Of a stretch of DNA of 64,000 nucleotides, positions 32,801 through 45,599 are shown one piece after another (positions within the stretch are counted from its first letter, which is position 1; each line of letters starts with the position of its first letter). The notes below the pieces were generated by a model. That model did no database searches and was not told where the DNA came from. It saw only the letters and a list, made by a program, of their open reading frames with translations. This DNA is from Rhyzopertha dominica (Eukaryota > Arthropoda > Insecta > Coleoptera > Bostrichidae): assembly GCA_025024175.1 (NCBI GenBank), contig QCXZ01000041.1:33289786-33353785 (forward strand). Direction: 5' to 3'. Made by a program: the position numbers and the translations under genes.

Positions 32801-35800
32801 GTTCTAAACTTCGGGATAAATTAATTATATAAAAATCTTGGATAGACTCATAAAAAATGTGTTGAAGTATATTTATACTTTATGTGGTCAGTCACAAAAG
32901 CCTGCATACAATAACTAAATATTCTGGAACAAAATATTTGTTACTATCAGATAAATAATGAAAAATATAAAGAAAAATTAGTCAATCAGTATTTATAGGC
33001 AAAACATGAATTTATACCTTACAAATGTCCACATATATATATTTGAAAACGGAATAATGTAATTGTTAGTCTGCATACTAATGGTAAAAGGTAAGTTTAC
33101 TAAGAAGTACAACCCAGATAACACTACATAGATATTATATTCTCAAGGTTTTTATGGAATGATTTCGAGGAAAAAATCTGTTTACCTCCAGGATTAGCAG
33201 ATAAAGATTCGACTTGCTGGTATGCATGTTGATAAAGATATCAACTTTTGAAATAATTATGGATGTGATGAAAAAGGAAGAATATGGTGTAAAGTTAAAC
33301 AAGAAATGAAGACTGAAAATTTGGTTGCAATTAGTTGCAGCAGTTAGGTTGGAGGAAGAAAGGTAATGGTAGGAGGATTAGTGATGTGGTAGCTGGGGTA
33401 GGAAATATAGTTTTTATTTCGAATACGATGACAATTTACCAACATCCACCAGAAATTTAGGTTGAGGATATCGCTGAATCTTTCAACAGGACAAAAAAAA
33501 TTGGATCCTGTATAATAGAACCAAATAATTACATTCTCCAACCACAATCGTCAGATTTAAATCTGTGGGATGAATTTGAATGGAGAATAAACAAATTTAA
33601 TATTAATATTAAAGACCAAGGAACTAAAAACTCATAATAAAATAACCAAATACATAGCAGTTCCACTACTAAAACCATGAAATTAATAAAGAATCACTGA
33701 AAACAGTATTACAAACTTCATGGACTAAAATACTTTCGAATATACTGAAAATTTAGTTTTTTACTGGCTGAATAACTTTAAGCAGTCATAATTGTGTTGT
33801 TCATATTCATAATTGTTATAATTAATTTATATGCAGACTTTTGTGAGGTATAAGCTCCCATTTTGTGCTATTCCTGTAAATGTAAATGTTGATAATGATA
33901 AATTTTTCAGTGTATTTCCACATCATTTATTTAGTATTAATAATAATTAATGAGTAAAATAATAAATATGTTATTACAGAATAGTCAGTGAGTATAAGTA
34001 AATTTCTATGACTGACTGTATATTAGAATTGTGTCACACTTATTACTATAATTATTACAAATAACCCAAATTTGTAATAAATAACCCTGCTATGGAATCA
34101 ATTCAAATACACATCATTCATTTCGTTACATTAAAATGGAAATTATTGTTTCTATAACTTTGTTAGAAAAATGTAACTATGTATATGCTGCTTAAATATT
34201 GTACATAAAACTTGTAACAATCAACTCTAGTCTCTCTTATATGTTTGCTATCTTTGTTTCAAATGAGACAAAATCATTAAACAAACACTAGAAAGATCAA
34301 TTAGCACATTATCTGGAAATGTTCAATAATCAAAACCACTTAAAAGCTTAGTATTAATATAACAAACAATAAAGCAGTGATTGTATAGGTGAAATTTCAC
34401 AAAAATAGTTATTACAATGATGGACTTCAACCTAATGCACAAAACCGTCTAGTAGTCTAGTAGTCTAGTGTAAATGATGTTAAAATGTAATTGTTTTAGT
34501 GAATAAAATTATAAAATCAAACAAGAAACTAAAAGCGTTCCAATGATGCATCATTTACACAAGCAAGATGTTAGTATTTATACATTATAATCACCTTTTA
34601 TTTGGTATGTAATGGAAATGTTTGTTAGTTTGGATAGCGTTACCCAAAACTCTGTAAGCATGCACCCTCGTTTCTACTTTACTTCCTACAGCACTGCGGA
34701 TATTATAGTTGGTTAGTTTACACATTCTGGAAGAATTGGCCTCGTATATGTTAACATGCAGTACTAAAAAAGAAAAAAAAACAAACTTACTTTACGAGTG
34801 TACAGTACATGATGTCCACGGGCAAGGTATAAGGCAATGTCAAAATGGATAACAGCTTCATTCCCCTGTGTTTGAACATCCAGTTAATTAATCCCTTGTT
34901 AGCCTTGTCGATTGCTTCTTGGAATATAGTTACCACTGTGTCAGGCATGTGCGAAGATACCAAAGCTTCTTCCCGATGTTTGTTGCATTCCGTGCATTCG
35001 GGGTCGTACTCCATATTCTCGTCTACATTTTCCGTTACGACAAACGTTGATTGAACTGACAAGCAACGTGTGCAACTTATTAGGTTGTTCATGTGTAAGA
35101 ATCGCAGCGCATCGTCGAAACCTTGCCTGCACATGTTTGACAAGACTTCTGGTCTGGGTGGGTATAGAATTCTGCCTATTCTGTAGAAGTTGTATTTCGA
35201 AACCTCTATGCTGGTGTTTGCTACATTAATCTGCAATTAAATAATACATTTTTAATAAATTATCACAAATATGAAATTAATAAAATAGTCTAGTTTGTGA
35301 AATTGCTCAGGCATATAATATAAATTGTGTTGGATTACAAATAATAGGCAAAAAAATTAAATTACTAGATTAATTACCAAATATAGAAAATTAATACTCA
35401 TTAAAGTGTAGGACTAAATAACAATAAATAAAAATGGCATGTAGAAGTTGTATTCCTTGCTATTCAACCAGTTACCTCGCAAATGAAGTGAAAACAAAAT
35501 CCTAAATGTCAGTAAAATCTTATTAGTGAAGTGAGATTATTTAATTAATTGAATTATAAGTAACAGAGAAAAGAAAAATTAAATTACTAGATTTAGTGCC
35601 AAATGCAGAAAATTATATTTTTAGTTTTAAGGGCATGGTGGAACTAGGAATGTTACAACAGGAATTCTAAGAGTCACAAAATCATCTCCTGCTCAAGTGA
35701 TAAAAGACTTAATTATCAGAGAAGGAATCACTTAAAACTTTCAGATTTGTCTGATAAAACCTCATATTTAATTCGCACATACAAATACTTTTATGACACA

Positions 35801-38800
35801 ACTTTATTTTTAGATCTGACAGACACCCTTCCATCAATGTTATTTGAATAGCTATCTACTACAAATGAAAAATAAATGTATGCTGTATATAGATGAACTA
35901 TGGGTAAACCATTATTAAATGGTTAATCTAGATTGTCTTATATTATACCACCACTATGTTTATGGCTTGAAGCTAAAATAACAGAAATACTAATTTATGA
36001 ATTTTACAGGCTAGTATTACATTTATAACAGACTCAATAATTATTCATTGCATATAAATAATTTTGTTTATGAATGGAGTATAATAATTGACTTTATGAA
36101 TAGGCGTAGCATACACAAGATGAATAGTGATATACAGTAATGTTAAAATTACTTCACAATGTGTAATTATTTACTATTACAATTATTTTGGATAAATTGT
36201 AATCAATTACAATTGAAAGTACAAAATATAAAAAATGTATGTAATTAATTACAATTATTATTAAACGCTTCTATGTAATATCAAATAATCAATTAAATCT
36301 ACTCTTTGGACAGGATTAGGTAGATCAGTTTTGACAATAAAACAATTTTTATGACATGAAACAAAGCCAAAAAACTTGCATCTAATCGAGTCAGGACTAA
36401 AAATTGAAAACTGATTCATATTTCTCCAAGTGGAATTATTAATAATTAATTTTTCTTTAAGCAAAATATACTTGAAGTGTAATTCACTTTATTCTTTAAT
36501 TTGTACAGCGCTTTGGGCTAAGAGCTGCCATCAAACCATTTGTAAAGTTCTTATTTTCTTTATTTATATTGATTCTACTGACGATGGCTACTTGTTAGCC
36601 TTAAACGCTTTACAATTAAAAGAATAAAGTAGATTACACTTAGCATGTAATTTAAAACATAGCCTCCTATCGAAAAGTAAACTTCTATTTGATTTTTTGA
36701 TTGTTGTATTCTTAGCTTTATTGATAATAATACCAAAATAGATACAGAACTCTAAAGAGTCCTCAGCCTCAATAAAGAGGGCATGACGTGGTTTGTATTT
36801 ATCATTATAAACAAGTAAACAATATTTGTACATTCATAGCACATATCACAAACCTAACTACTTTTAACATTAAATATTTTGATTGCAGTTTAACAAAATG
36901 TGTTTCAAGTTGGCAGCTGCAACAATAAATCTATGCACTCGCTGCACGAGCCTCACTATTAAGAAATTAAGTAGTCATAACTGTTTACAGATAAATACTT
37001 TATCGTTATATAATGCTGGATAATTTTGAAATGATTAAGTGATTTTTTAGAAATTCTTTCATTCATGAAACATGTTTACGAAGATCACATGAACCTTCGA
37101 TACTAAAAACTTATTATCAATTTATACACAGCAAGTATATAAATGTGGAATCTTTAATGTACTTACATGGAATAACTGTGAGCTATCATCTCTAGGGCAT
37201 ATATCACTTTCTCCACAGAATGGGCTAACTGTTATTGTATTTTCATCAATACTGGGTAGGTTGTCACTAAATCCACCATCAATATATCTGACACCGTGGA
37301 ATTTCGGTGGAATAAGTCCAGAGAAGAATGGTATGAAGGCAGACGCCAGAAGTGCTTGAAGTAGGTCTTCTCTGCTATCAAAATGTGAAACAATGACATT
37401 TTGGCCATCATGCACTCTAGTGAGGGAGACATGCAGCTTGCCGTTGACTTTTAGGTGAGCATCTTTTGGAAGAATCTAAAATAGAATAGTGAAACTGTAA
37501 CACAACATAAGTTTTGGTTTTAGTGTCCTTACCTTTTCTAAACCTTCCAACAGTATTTCTTGTATATTAAATGATGGATGAAAAGGGCCCAATGATCTTT
37601 TTCGAGCACGTGCTGCTATCCGTAACATGTCACTGGTCATTTCGCCTGAAAATAAAGAATATCTAATTAAATACATGCCACATATGCAAAACGATAAGAA
37701 AAATCCTTTATTTCACAGAAGTAATATGTATTTATGTATTCAATACTGTAAATGAGATGACAAGACTATAAGAGCGCGTTAAGATGCTTCAACAATAACT
37801 TATATTTAAAAAAACACATACAAAGCATTAATTAATTAGAAAAATTATACAATATATACAGTGTGCGACCAAAAAACATTCCTATTTTCACTGCGTCCTT
37901 ACCAAAGGTGGGGAGGTTACGGAAGGACGGGGTAAGGCTCAACAGGCGTGGACTAGCGAGCATCGTGCTTTTGTCATGAAAACCTATTTTACGCAAAAGT
38001 GTACTCCATTTTACTGAAGCCCGGAACAGTCAAGAAAAAATTGTATTATTCAATATGGAAACATTGTGTGGTGTGACGTAATGATTAGTTGGAATTAATT
38101 ACATGTTAACGAAACTAATTTGATATTAATTTCACCTTAGTGAGATGAAGTTGAAATTGGTTTCACAATAGCAAAACTAAGTTGAAATGAATTTCACCTT
38201 AGCGAGACTATGTAGAAACTAATTTCATATTAGAGAAACTAAGTTGAAATTCATTTCATCATAGGGTAAAATAAGAATTATATTGCTGAGGATTATATGT
38301 AGAGTTAGGTGATCATTCTAATTTGAGAGAAATTTTATTAAGTAAAGTGAATAGATACTTAGTCCAAAAGATACTGTTGCATTTTTGATGGTCATGTTAT
38401 CCCACGTAATAATTTTTTTTTGCAGTCACTGGCCACTAAGTATGTATAGCTATTAATAAAAAGTCGGTTTAAAGGGTTTTACACAATACTCAGATTGAAT
38501 GGCTGCTCAGCACTTATAGTGCCTGAAGTGGCTGTCTTTTACTTCCCACTAAATAAATAATTGGATGTTTTTATTATTTTAGTTATATTGTGTGTTACTT
38601 AGTTGTACGTTTTATTTAATTTGGGATGAGTATATATATTTTAAGTACAGCTTCATATATAAGTGAATGATGCATAATCTACTATTGCTCACCTAGCTGG
38701 CATTTTTTTTATTACTTCTGTCATTTAAACATGTATTGCGCAAATTTTAAATGAATTCATACGGTTCGTTTTGTTTTCCTTAATATGTACCTGTAATTGT

Positions 38801-41800
38801 GAGAAAATGCTACTAAAACCACTACTAAAGCAACTGACACTTAAATTATCAAATGACTACGCAATGGAATAATTTATAACAGGAATTAAATGGCATAAAA
38901 TGATTGTGTCATTTGCACTACCTCCCAGATTATTTCTGGGCAGTTTTGTTTTATTCTAGTAAAAGCACAGAAATAGTAGACGGTAAAACATCATTTCATT
39001 ATGCCAAATCGATACATAGTTGGAATTTTTTTTTCTATACAAAATCTGGTACTACACTCACTAACCAATTGATTTCATGAGCAACTAATCAATAAATATA
39101 AAAATACAGGTAAATTTAATTTACACAAATAAGTAACGTGTAATTTAATAACTTTACTTTTCATAATATTAATCCTGTTGTATCTCTTTGAGAAAAAGCC
39201 AACGACAGCGTAAAATACCAAGAAACGTCACACATTGGAAGTTGAAATTAATTTCAAGTAAGGGAAAATTAACTTCAACATGGCGCATTTTGTGCACGTT
39301 ATTAATTCCTGGCCGACGTGCTGTTCCCGCCTAAAAGTAAATGGTTTGGTGGATGAATAATTCGGAAGTAATAAATAAAAGTAGGAGGGCAACCAAGAAC
39401 GCCTCGGACGCCAGCAAATATCAAGAGACTGTTTCACTTTCAGTTTTTTTTACGCCGGCTTTTCTAAATTTTACTGCTAGACCTATATAGTTTCAGCACG
39501 GCTCATATAGCTCAAAATTTAAAGTTTTTTGGAGGGAATATGTTCCCGAGGGGACTGATTTCAATGAGGACTAACTTTCTGTGCGCAGCCCGGCTTTCGG
39601 TTTTAAGCCCCTGCGACGCCAAAGTTTTCAAAAAATTGTCCTCGAACCATACGTGCTCTAAAACACGCAATCCGTCAAGAAATAGGTCGTGTACCGTTAA
39701 GTTATGCTTGGAAAACAAACTAAACAATGCAGAGTAAATTAAAACCTCCACTGTTGTTTCATAATAAGATACAAATCTTTGTATCTAAAATATTATTTTT
39801 TATTAACCTTTAATGAGGTAATGCTCTTACCGCACCCTGTACTAATACTGTATTTCATCAAGCGATACAAAACATCTGATATAGGTACTCTAATTAATGT
39901 GTCAATAACAGTGACAATAACTGTTTGAAGTTAGAAATACTATCATATCGCTACCACTATTTCAGTAACTAACGTATACAGAATCAGGTGATATTTCTTA
40001 AGAATAATTAAAGATAATTATGAAATGAAAAAACATGTTATAATAATTAAATATTGACTGTAACATGTTATTTAACACATCTTTAATTTGGAGAATGGAA
40101 AATAGTTGGTATAATAGTAATAATCAACAGACAGGAATATGTATTAGGCTATAGGTACCATTCGAAAATATGCTACATTCGTATGTAGCACCTGTCTTAT
40201 TATTATAATAGATTACTAACAACTAATATGTTTGGTTATAAAAGTTACATAAAATTGCTAAAAAATGTCCATGCAAGGGTTAAATTAAAATATATTGTAA
40301 ACTGCAAACATAACTAATCGCAAAAATTAACTTACACCATTTAAGCATCTATTTAATTTGTACTTCTTATACCACTATTGTAAACATTATTTTCCCACCA
40401 AATAAACAATTTAGAGATGGGAATAATTTTTACAGTTAGTACTTTTAATTGCCTATTATATTAGATCGTTTATTTACAAGAAACATATGTATCATTTAAA
40501 TGCTTTCGAACTTGCACGTGCGTTAAGTTGAAAATAATATAGTTAAAATTTTCATTTTAGAAGTATTATTTAACGTTACTATATAATTCATTAATTTATT
40601 TTATCTTGCAGATGTGTGGTTGCGATGTGTGTGCGAAAATTATTGCCGTCCGCGATAAAATTGAAATCAAGCCGCAAAAAGGCATGCGAATAAAAGGTTA
40701 AACGATCTCCTTTTAAAATAAGAGGCTCTTTATTCAGCAAATAACTGCAGCGATAAGGTGTTGTTAAAATTTAACAATGCTGAACGGCAATAGTAATACA
40801 CATAAGGATAAGAACAGTAACCATTCAACACATTTAATATCCTGGAAATTGCGGATATTTGATTACTTTAACGGTAACTTTATCGCTTGCATGTTCTCAG
40901 TCTATGCATTTATAAATGCAAGTATATATAGTTGCAGCAATATTTAATTACTCAAAACAGATAATCTTAATTTTACTACTCAACATTCAAACTTCCTTGT
41001 AAATAATGTTTAAAATTATGTTATGTTATTATTAAATACGTTTATTTTTTTATACTTCATGTATGGATGTATATCTGTATAGTACAAAACAACGTACGTA
41101 AGACGTACGAACGAAAATAAATATATAGAACAACAAGTGAAGTGTTTACTTCACTTCAAGTGATGCGATTTACTATACTGTCAATATAGTATGGTTGAAA
41201 ACAAGCCTTACACAATAAAACGTGAAATAAACTTGTTTTCTGATCAAATGAGCAAAAACGTACTATTTAGCATTACGGAGCAATATAAATTTTTCAGCTT
41301 CGTACACAAATGCTCGTATGGCTTTGTTATTATTTGTAATTAGGTATTAGGTCAAGCATAAAGATAAATTCAGATACACAGCTTTAAAAATTTATAACAT
41401 TTTAATACTGAGTTGTATTTACTTTTCTGTACAGCATTTGCGTAACGCTGTACTTAAATACATATAGGTACTATAAGTTATGTAAGCAGTTATAATTTTC
41501 TAAAATAAAGTGCCACGCACAATTCAGCCTAAGACGATAAAAATAAGTATTCATAGTTTTCAACAAATAGAAGAAGAATAAGTTTTTATGGCACACTAAA
41601 TTTTGTAGTTCACAATTTTACACCAACGAGAATGAATATCATGCATTTTTATTTCAAAAATTCTCATGATAATAATACAATAAATTTCTTCGACTATCGT
41701 GTAAGTTGTTTTAATAAATTCACTTGCAACACTTATTCTCTATATGCACGGGGTGTACACTTGGGCAATTTTAGCTGCCTACTATCTTATACTGTTTTAA

Positions 41801-44800
41801 AAAGCTAACTGTACGCTTTTTCTAATATTCGAAGTAACGCTAGAGAAAATAACGCAATGAATTTTTTCTGTGAGATCGAACTGCCAACTTTTGTGATCCA
41901 TCGTCACAATACCCCTGACTTAGGTTCTTTTCGAATATATATGTATATTTTGTTGTAATAACCTACAAAAGTGATGAGAACACCACCTACAATAAAAAAG
42001 AATTGTGACTTTCGGGCACCTCCGAAAATTTATTTTCATTTAACACAAGAAGCATTTAGGTGACGATGTCGCTGATAAACGAGGTTATCTTCAAAAANCA
42101 AGTCGAAATTTCTAGAAATATAGGAAAATTATACGTGGGGTGGAGCTTTCAATTCAATTAANTATATAATGAGATCATTTAATGGTACAAGCATATGATG
42201 ATGAGATGAAAGCTGTAGTATTGGCAGTGCGTGTAAAATATGTTCTCTTACAAGATAACTCTATTTATAAATAAACTTGAAAAAGGTTTATTTCAGTATA
42301 ACTGTTTTTATTCTAATGTTCATTTTTATAATTTCGTTATATAGATGATATTTTGAGCATTTTTAAAAGTAAACAAGTTAATATAATATTTTTTTTCATA
42401 TTACTTCATTACACCAATTTACAAGTTTTAGTTATGAAAAAGAGATTAACAACAAAATTTCCAACTTTACAAACATAAATTAACTGTTATTAATTTTATT
42501 TTTCATATACTTTTTAAAATATTTCTTTTTTAAAATGTAGCTTTTGAAAAAAACTCACAAATTTTACAAATTGCTTAAAAGAATGATTTTGTAAGATTAC
42601 TTAACAGAAAACTTATATCCTAAATATAAAATTTTAGTTTTCTTTCTTAATATCATTGATTTACATAAAAAAGAAATTGGTTGGTATTCGCTTAAGTTTA
42701 TTGGTTCAGTTTCTACACATATTTCTAAATTATTTCTAATTCATGGAATTCATATTTCTTTTTCAACATGTAGCTTAGGATCCACAGTAGTCCATAATAA
42801 GGATAAAATTCAACTCCTCTCTGGGATATAGTTTTTCTTGTAATGATGTACTTTATGTAGGACAAACTGGGAGATCTTTAATGGTTAGAGCTATATAACA
42901 CCCGAAACAATTCTGCTATACAGGGGGTCCTGAAAGATGTGTAATAGTTTTGAGGCGAGGTATATATTTGAGTTAAAATATGCAACATGAATTCTTTTAT
43001 TCTGTTTTTAATGGTTCTACCTCATTTTCGTGTGTATACAATAGCACAACACTGCGTGCATTTTTGTTGATATGCACCGTTTTTGTTAAGTATTGGATTT
43101 TGGCTTGTTAACTAAAAGAACCCCCATATTGCACATACTGCTTTTATTCCGAATGTATCGAGCCTTTGGTATAATTTGCAGCTGTGAAGATATGTTCTTT
43201 ATCATTTATGTTAGCACTGTACAGCATTGTTTGGGTTCTAGCTTTATACTGTTTTTTAAGTATTCAGTCTACAATGTTTGTGTTGTATCCATAGCTAAGG
43301 ACTACTGCTTAATTGTTGTCAACTCTTTTCAAAAATTTCCTTTTTAAGTGTTAGATTTACTAGGTGGTTTATTAAACTATATAACACAAAATGCTAAACT
43401 TGAAATAATTGACTTCAGCATGTCGTAGATCAGGATTTGAACATTTGGCTGTGCCAGTTTTCTATAAATTTTAAAGTCCGTTTCATTGTTCTCTATACCG
43501 ACATAGATACGAAAATCTTGAAAATTAAGGATTCAATGCTTTTCTTTCTTTAGAGTAAATTGGATCCTTTTGTTAGTGCATTTAATAATACATTCAAATA
43601 AAAATATTTGGTCCAGAATAATACACTTTTCATAATTTCTATAAGTAAAACATTCAACTCATAAGTAGGTATTTAATAACCTAAATGATTTGTAACTTTG
43701 GCTATAAATTTAAAAAATAATGGGTTTAGTAGTGTAGTATTTCTGATTTGCGTTATATGTAACTTAAAGTTCTATCAACGTTCAATTATCAATATGGATA
43801 ATGAAAACTAGCATATGCAATCATTATACATATACAGTGGACTAGTCTTCGACGTTTACTAGCTCTAGTGTATAATGTTATATGTATATAATAATGTAAT
43901 AATTCTTCTACCCTAAAAATTCACACCATTGATATTTTTATATTTTGTGGAGTGACTAATTATAATCTGTTAAAACTTTGTTGTAAAAGTATTAAAGTGT
44001 CATCCTTGCGTGACTGAAGTTGATACTTGCAGATGATAAAATCTATCGATACGTGATGAGTACTAAAGCCTTATAAACATACTAATGATGCATATATCTC
44101 GATGAGTATAAAAGACAATCCCGATAGCTGGTTTGGTTACATTTGAATGCATTTTTGTTAATGGTTAGTACCAAGACGTGTACCCGCTTATTATACCTAC
44201 CAATTACAAATTAATTTGGATGTATAATGTTATTGTTTTGTAAAAGTAAATTTCAAATAATCGGGTTCTTTTATTAGTCATTAGTAGCTTTCTAGCACAC
44301 CCTGACTCAAATTGCCACGGCTAATTAAATTCACTAACATTACAGTTGTGTGTATTTAACAATTGCGGCATGGCCTTGAAGTACCTTACGATAAAGAGAC
44401 AATCGCATTGACGTAGTTTATAACTTTTTATCGTTTTTATACACCCGCGCTCGAGTGCATTAACAACAACAAGCATACGGCAGATCAGCTCTTAACAGAG
44501 ACAACGGAAAACAATATTAAAAATTCCCTCTCATAATACCCTACCTACTCAAAAAGATTTACAGGGCCTGCCTTTCCTTTTCAACTGTCGATGAGCTAAC
44601 TGCGATTAGATAAGAAACGACATATTACTATCCATTCTAATCATCCGCATTAGTGCAAAATATACCAGATAAGATAAGGAAAACATCTTCACATAGTACT
44701 TACTACTAGGCAGTTTTGGATAAATTGTCTATTAAGTTAAAGAAAATGTTAAAGACCGTCGCAAGTCGATTCGAAATTTTCAAAGTTTACGTAAAGTGAT

Positions 44801-45378
44801 CGCTATACAAACCCGCGTTCCGCCTGCATAAGAGGATGGGCAACGGGGAAATTTTGAAGTGGCACGATATGATCTATTTTATCAGACGAATTTAAAGGTG
44901 CGCGGCCTTATCATTTTTTGCCTGGGATTTTATCGCACACAAGTCGAAACAATTTTGGTGTATCCACAACGTTTGAGGGCGATCGATGCGTTTTTTTCGT
45001 GTTACAGTCATGAAGAAAATGATATTGGCGAAAGCGAAAGCCCTTGTTGATGAATTAGGTGAGTTATTTGAGCTTATCATTCACGTCATTTAGCCTATCT
45101 GAAGAAAACACTTCCTTGTTTTGCGTAAATGGTAGCCTTACACGTGTCCCCATCCCGATAAACAGCATCGCGTAAACATTGTAAGATTAATCGCAATAAA
45201 ATCGTCATGTAAACATACCAAGAGGCAGGTCGCAGATTAAGCAGCATGCGGCGATGGCACCGATAGAGGCTCCTGATATTTCATTCAGCAGCAAATGTGG
45301 ACAGTACTTCCTGAAGCAACATGCCACCCCGATGTGGTAAATTCCGAGAAAGCCGCAACCAGCAAACGACAAATTCAT
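29421..45378 (-). CDS. bmm: Brummer / PNPLA2-type triacylglycerol lipase, 7 exons
   Basis: Patatin-like lipase that hydrolyses the first acyl chain of stored triacylglycerol at the surface of fat-body lipid droplets, the insect counterpart of ATGL. Exons 45378-45219, 37645-37533, 37475-37167, 35230-34791, 31863-31639, 31582-31396 and 29804-29421 join in phase to 605 codons plus stop. Residues 7-12 (GCGFLG) form the oxyanion loop. GASIG places the nucleophile at Ser38. IDGG places the second member of the Ser-Asp dyad at Asp157. [18 protein letters not shown] follows. Residues about 195-340 carry the patatin-associated region with a Cys cluster. The C-terminal 200 residues are acidic and low in conservation. 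The start at 45378 ([10 protein letters not shown]) is preferred to an in-frame ATG 16 codons upstream because the family begins exactly there. Intron 1 is 7.6 kb. Introns hold relic transposons. The gene is convergent with PEX16. Confidence 0.95.
31396..31582 (-). CDS. bmm: brummer exon 6 (residues 416-478)
   Basis: Encodes [18 protein letters not shown], a Ser/Lys-rich segment with potential phosphorylation sites, then [20 protein letters not shown], which is conserved in insect brummer proteins. The intron before it is only 56 bases. Confidence 0.9.
31639..31863 (-). CDS. bmm: brummer exon 5 (residues 341-416)
   Basis: Starts [20 protein letters not shown], then a Lys-rich segment and [16 protein letters not shown]. 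Acceptor TTTTTAG, donor CAG followed by GTATGA. Phase 2 at both junctions. Confidence 0.88.
33190..33760 (+). pseudogene. Tc1-like transposase relic in brummer intron 4
   Basis: In broken plus-strand frames there are remains of the Tc1 transposase core: a VMVGGLVMW block (from the GGSVMVWG motif), GVGNIVFI, a FQQDKK-like block, and [19 protein letters not shown], the decayed SPDLNPIENLWDELERR motif ahead of the third catalytic residue. Antisense to brummer and clearly inactive. Confidence 0.6.
34446..34471. repeat. Short tandem repeat (tctagtag units)
   Basis: Three near-perfect units of gtctagta lie in brummer intron 4. Too short to have a clear role. Confidence 0.5.
34791..35230 (-). CDS. 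bmm: brummer exon 4 (residues 195-341)
   Basis: Encodes [20 protein letters not shown] and [20 protein letters not shown], the conserved end of the lipase domain, then a Cys-rich loop (ECTECNKH) and a hydrophobic stretch ([15 protein letters not shown]) that may contact the lipid droplet. Ends in phase 2. Confidence 0.93.
35231..37166. other. brummer intron 3, nothing coding
   Basis: AT-rich. Around 36150-36270 there is an accumulation of taattacaatta-type palindromic words, and at 36575-36625 a ctgacgatggctacttgtta segment followed by AATAAA that resembles the 3' end of some retroelements. Neither can be assigned. Confidence 0.35.
37167..37475 (-). CDS. bmm: brummer exon 3 (residues 92-194)
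   Basis: Exactly 103 codons, phase 0 at both ends. Contains [37 protein letters not shown] and the catalytic Asp157 in [12 protein letters not shown]. Donor CAT followed by GTAAGT. Confidence 0.95.
37533..37645 (-). CDS. bmm: brummer exon 2 (residues 54-91)
   Basis: Acceptor TTTTCAG, donor AAG followed by GTAAGG. Encodes [20 protein letters not shown] then [11 protein letters not shown], the conserved segment after the nucleophile helix. Confidence 0.92.
37861..38061 (+). pseudogene. mariner-like transposase N-terminal relic
   Basis: Begins with an inverted-repeat-like cagtgtgcgaccaaaaaaca. About 90 bases in, [13 protein letters not shown] is encoded at about 37960-38000. This matches the start of the helix-turn-helix (DUF4817-like) region of insect mariner-type transposases (HRAFVVETYF). 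It is truncated after about 60 bases of coding sequence. Lies in brummer intron 1. Confidence 0.5.
38113..38267. repeat. Five-unit 31-bp minisatellite in brummer intron 1
   Basis: Five head-to-tail units of exactly 31 bases. The third reads aactaagttgaaatgaattt followed by caccttagcga. The others differ at several positions but keep a GAAAT..ATTTCA core, which is itself palindromic. A related single unit appears at about 39238-39280. Confidence 0.8.
38270..45218. other. brummer intron 1, mostly featureless
   Basis: Over 6 kb with no host exon that I can support. It contains the possible Penelope fragment near 42.8 kb. The last 400 bases before exon 1 (44.75-45.06 kb) are richer in CG dinucleotides, which may mark regulatory DNA. 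Confidence 0.4.
42822..42900 (+). pseudogene. Possible Penelope-like GIY-YIG endonuclease fragment
   Basis: One frame reads [20 protein letters not shown]. The [13 protein letters not shown] pattern is that of the GIY-YIG endonuclease at the C-terminus of Penelope-like retroelements. Only about 25 codons remain. Confidence 0.45.
45219..45378 (-). CDS. bmm: brummer exon 1 (residues 1-54)
   Basis: Carries the glycine-rich oxyanion loop and the GxSxG nucleophile elbow with Ser38. Ends in phase 1 inside Gly54 before GTATGT. An upstream in-frame ATG at 45426 would add 16 residues. Confidence 0.94.
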
Positions 45379-45599
45379 CTTGTGGACGATCTTAGACACT
45401 ACTCTTACACAAAACGTCAAATTCAAGCAAAGTTCACTTTTATATGCATGCTGCCTTGTATTACGCGATTTTTACTGGTGGGGGGCCCAAACATCTGCCT
45501 GCGGGCTACCCAATTGGTCCGATACGGTATCGTGATGCGCGCGCTCACAATGAATGTCAATTGTTATCCAACGGAAATGTCAAAACACAGCTGTTTAAA

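Noticed and set aside
36540..36625. ctgacgatggctac...AATAAA segment like the 3' end of Penelope-type or other retroelements
   Set aside because: Too short, and no coding part of such an element lies upstream of it.
42915..43100. tacagggggtcctgaaagat as the end of a mariner-type MITE
   Set aside because: No opposite inverted end was found within 1.5 kb.
44859..45059. Plus-strand ATG frame ([16 protein letters not shown]) ending at a GTGAGT donor within brummer intron 1
   Set aside because: No downstream exon on the plus strand continues it and the peptide is too short to judge.
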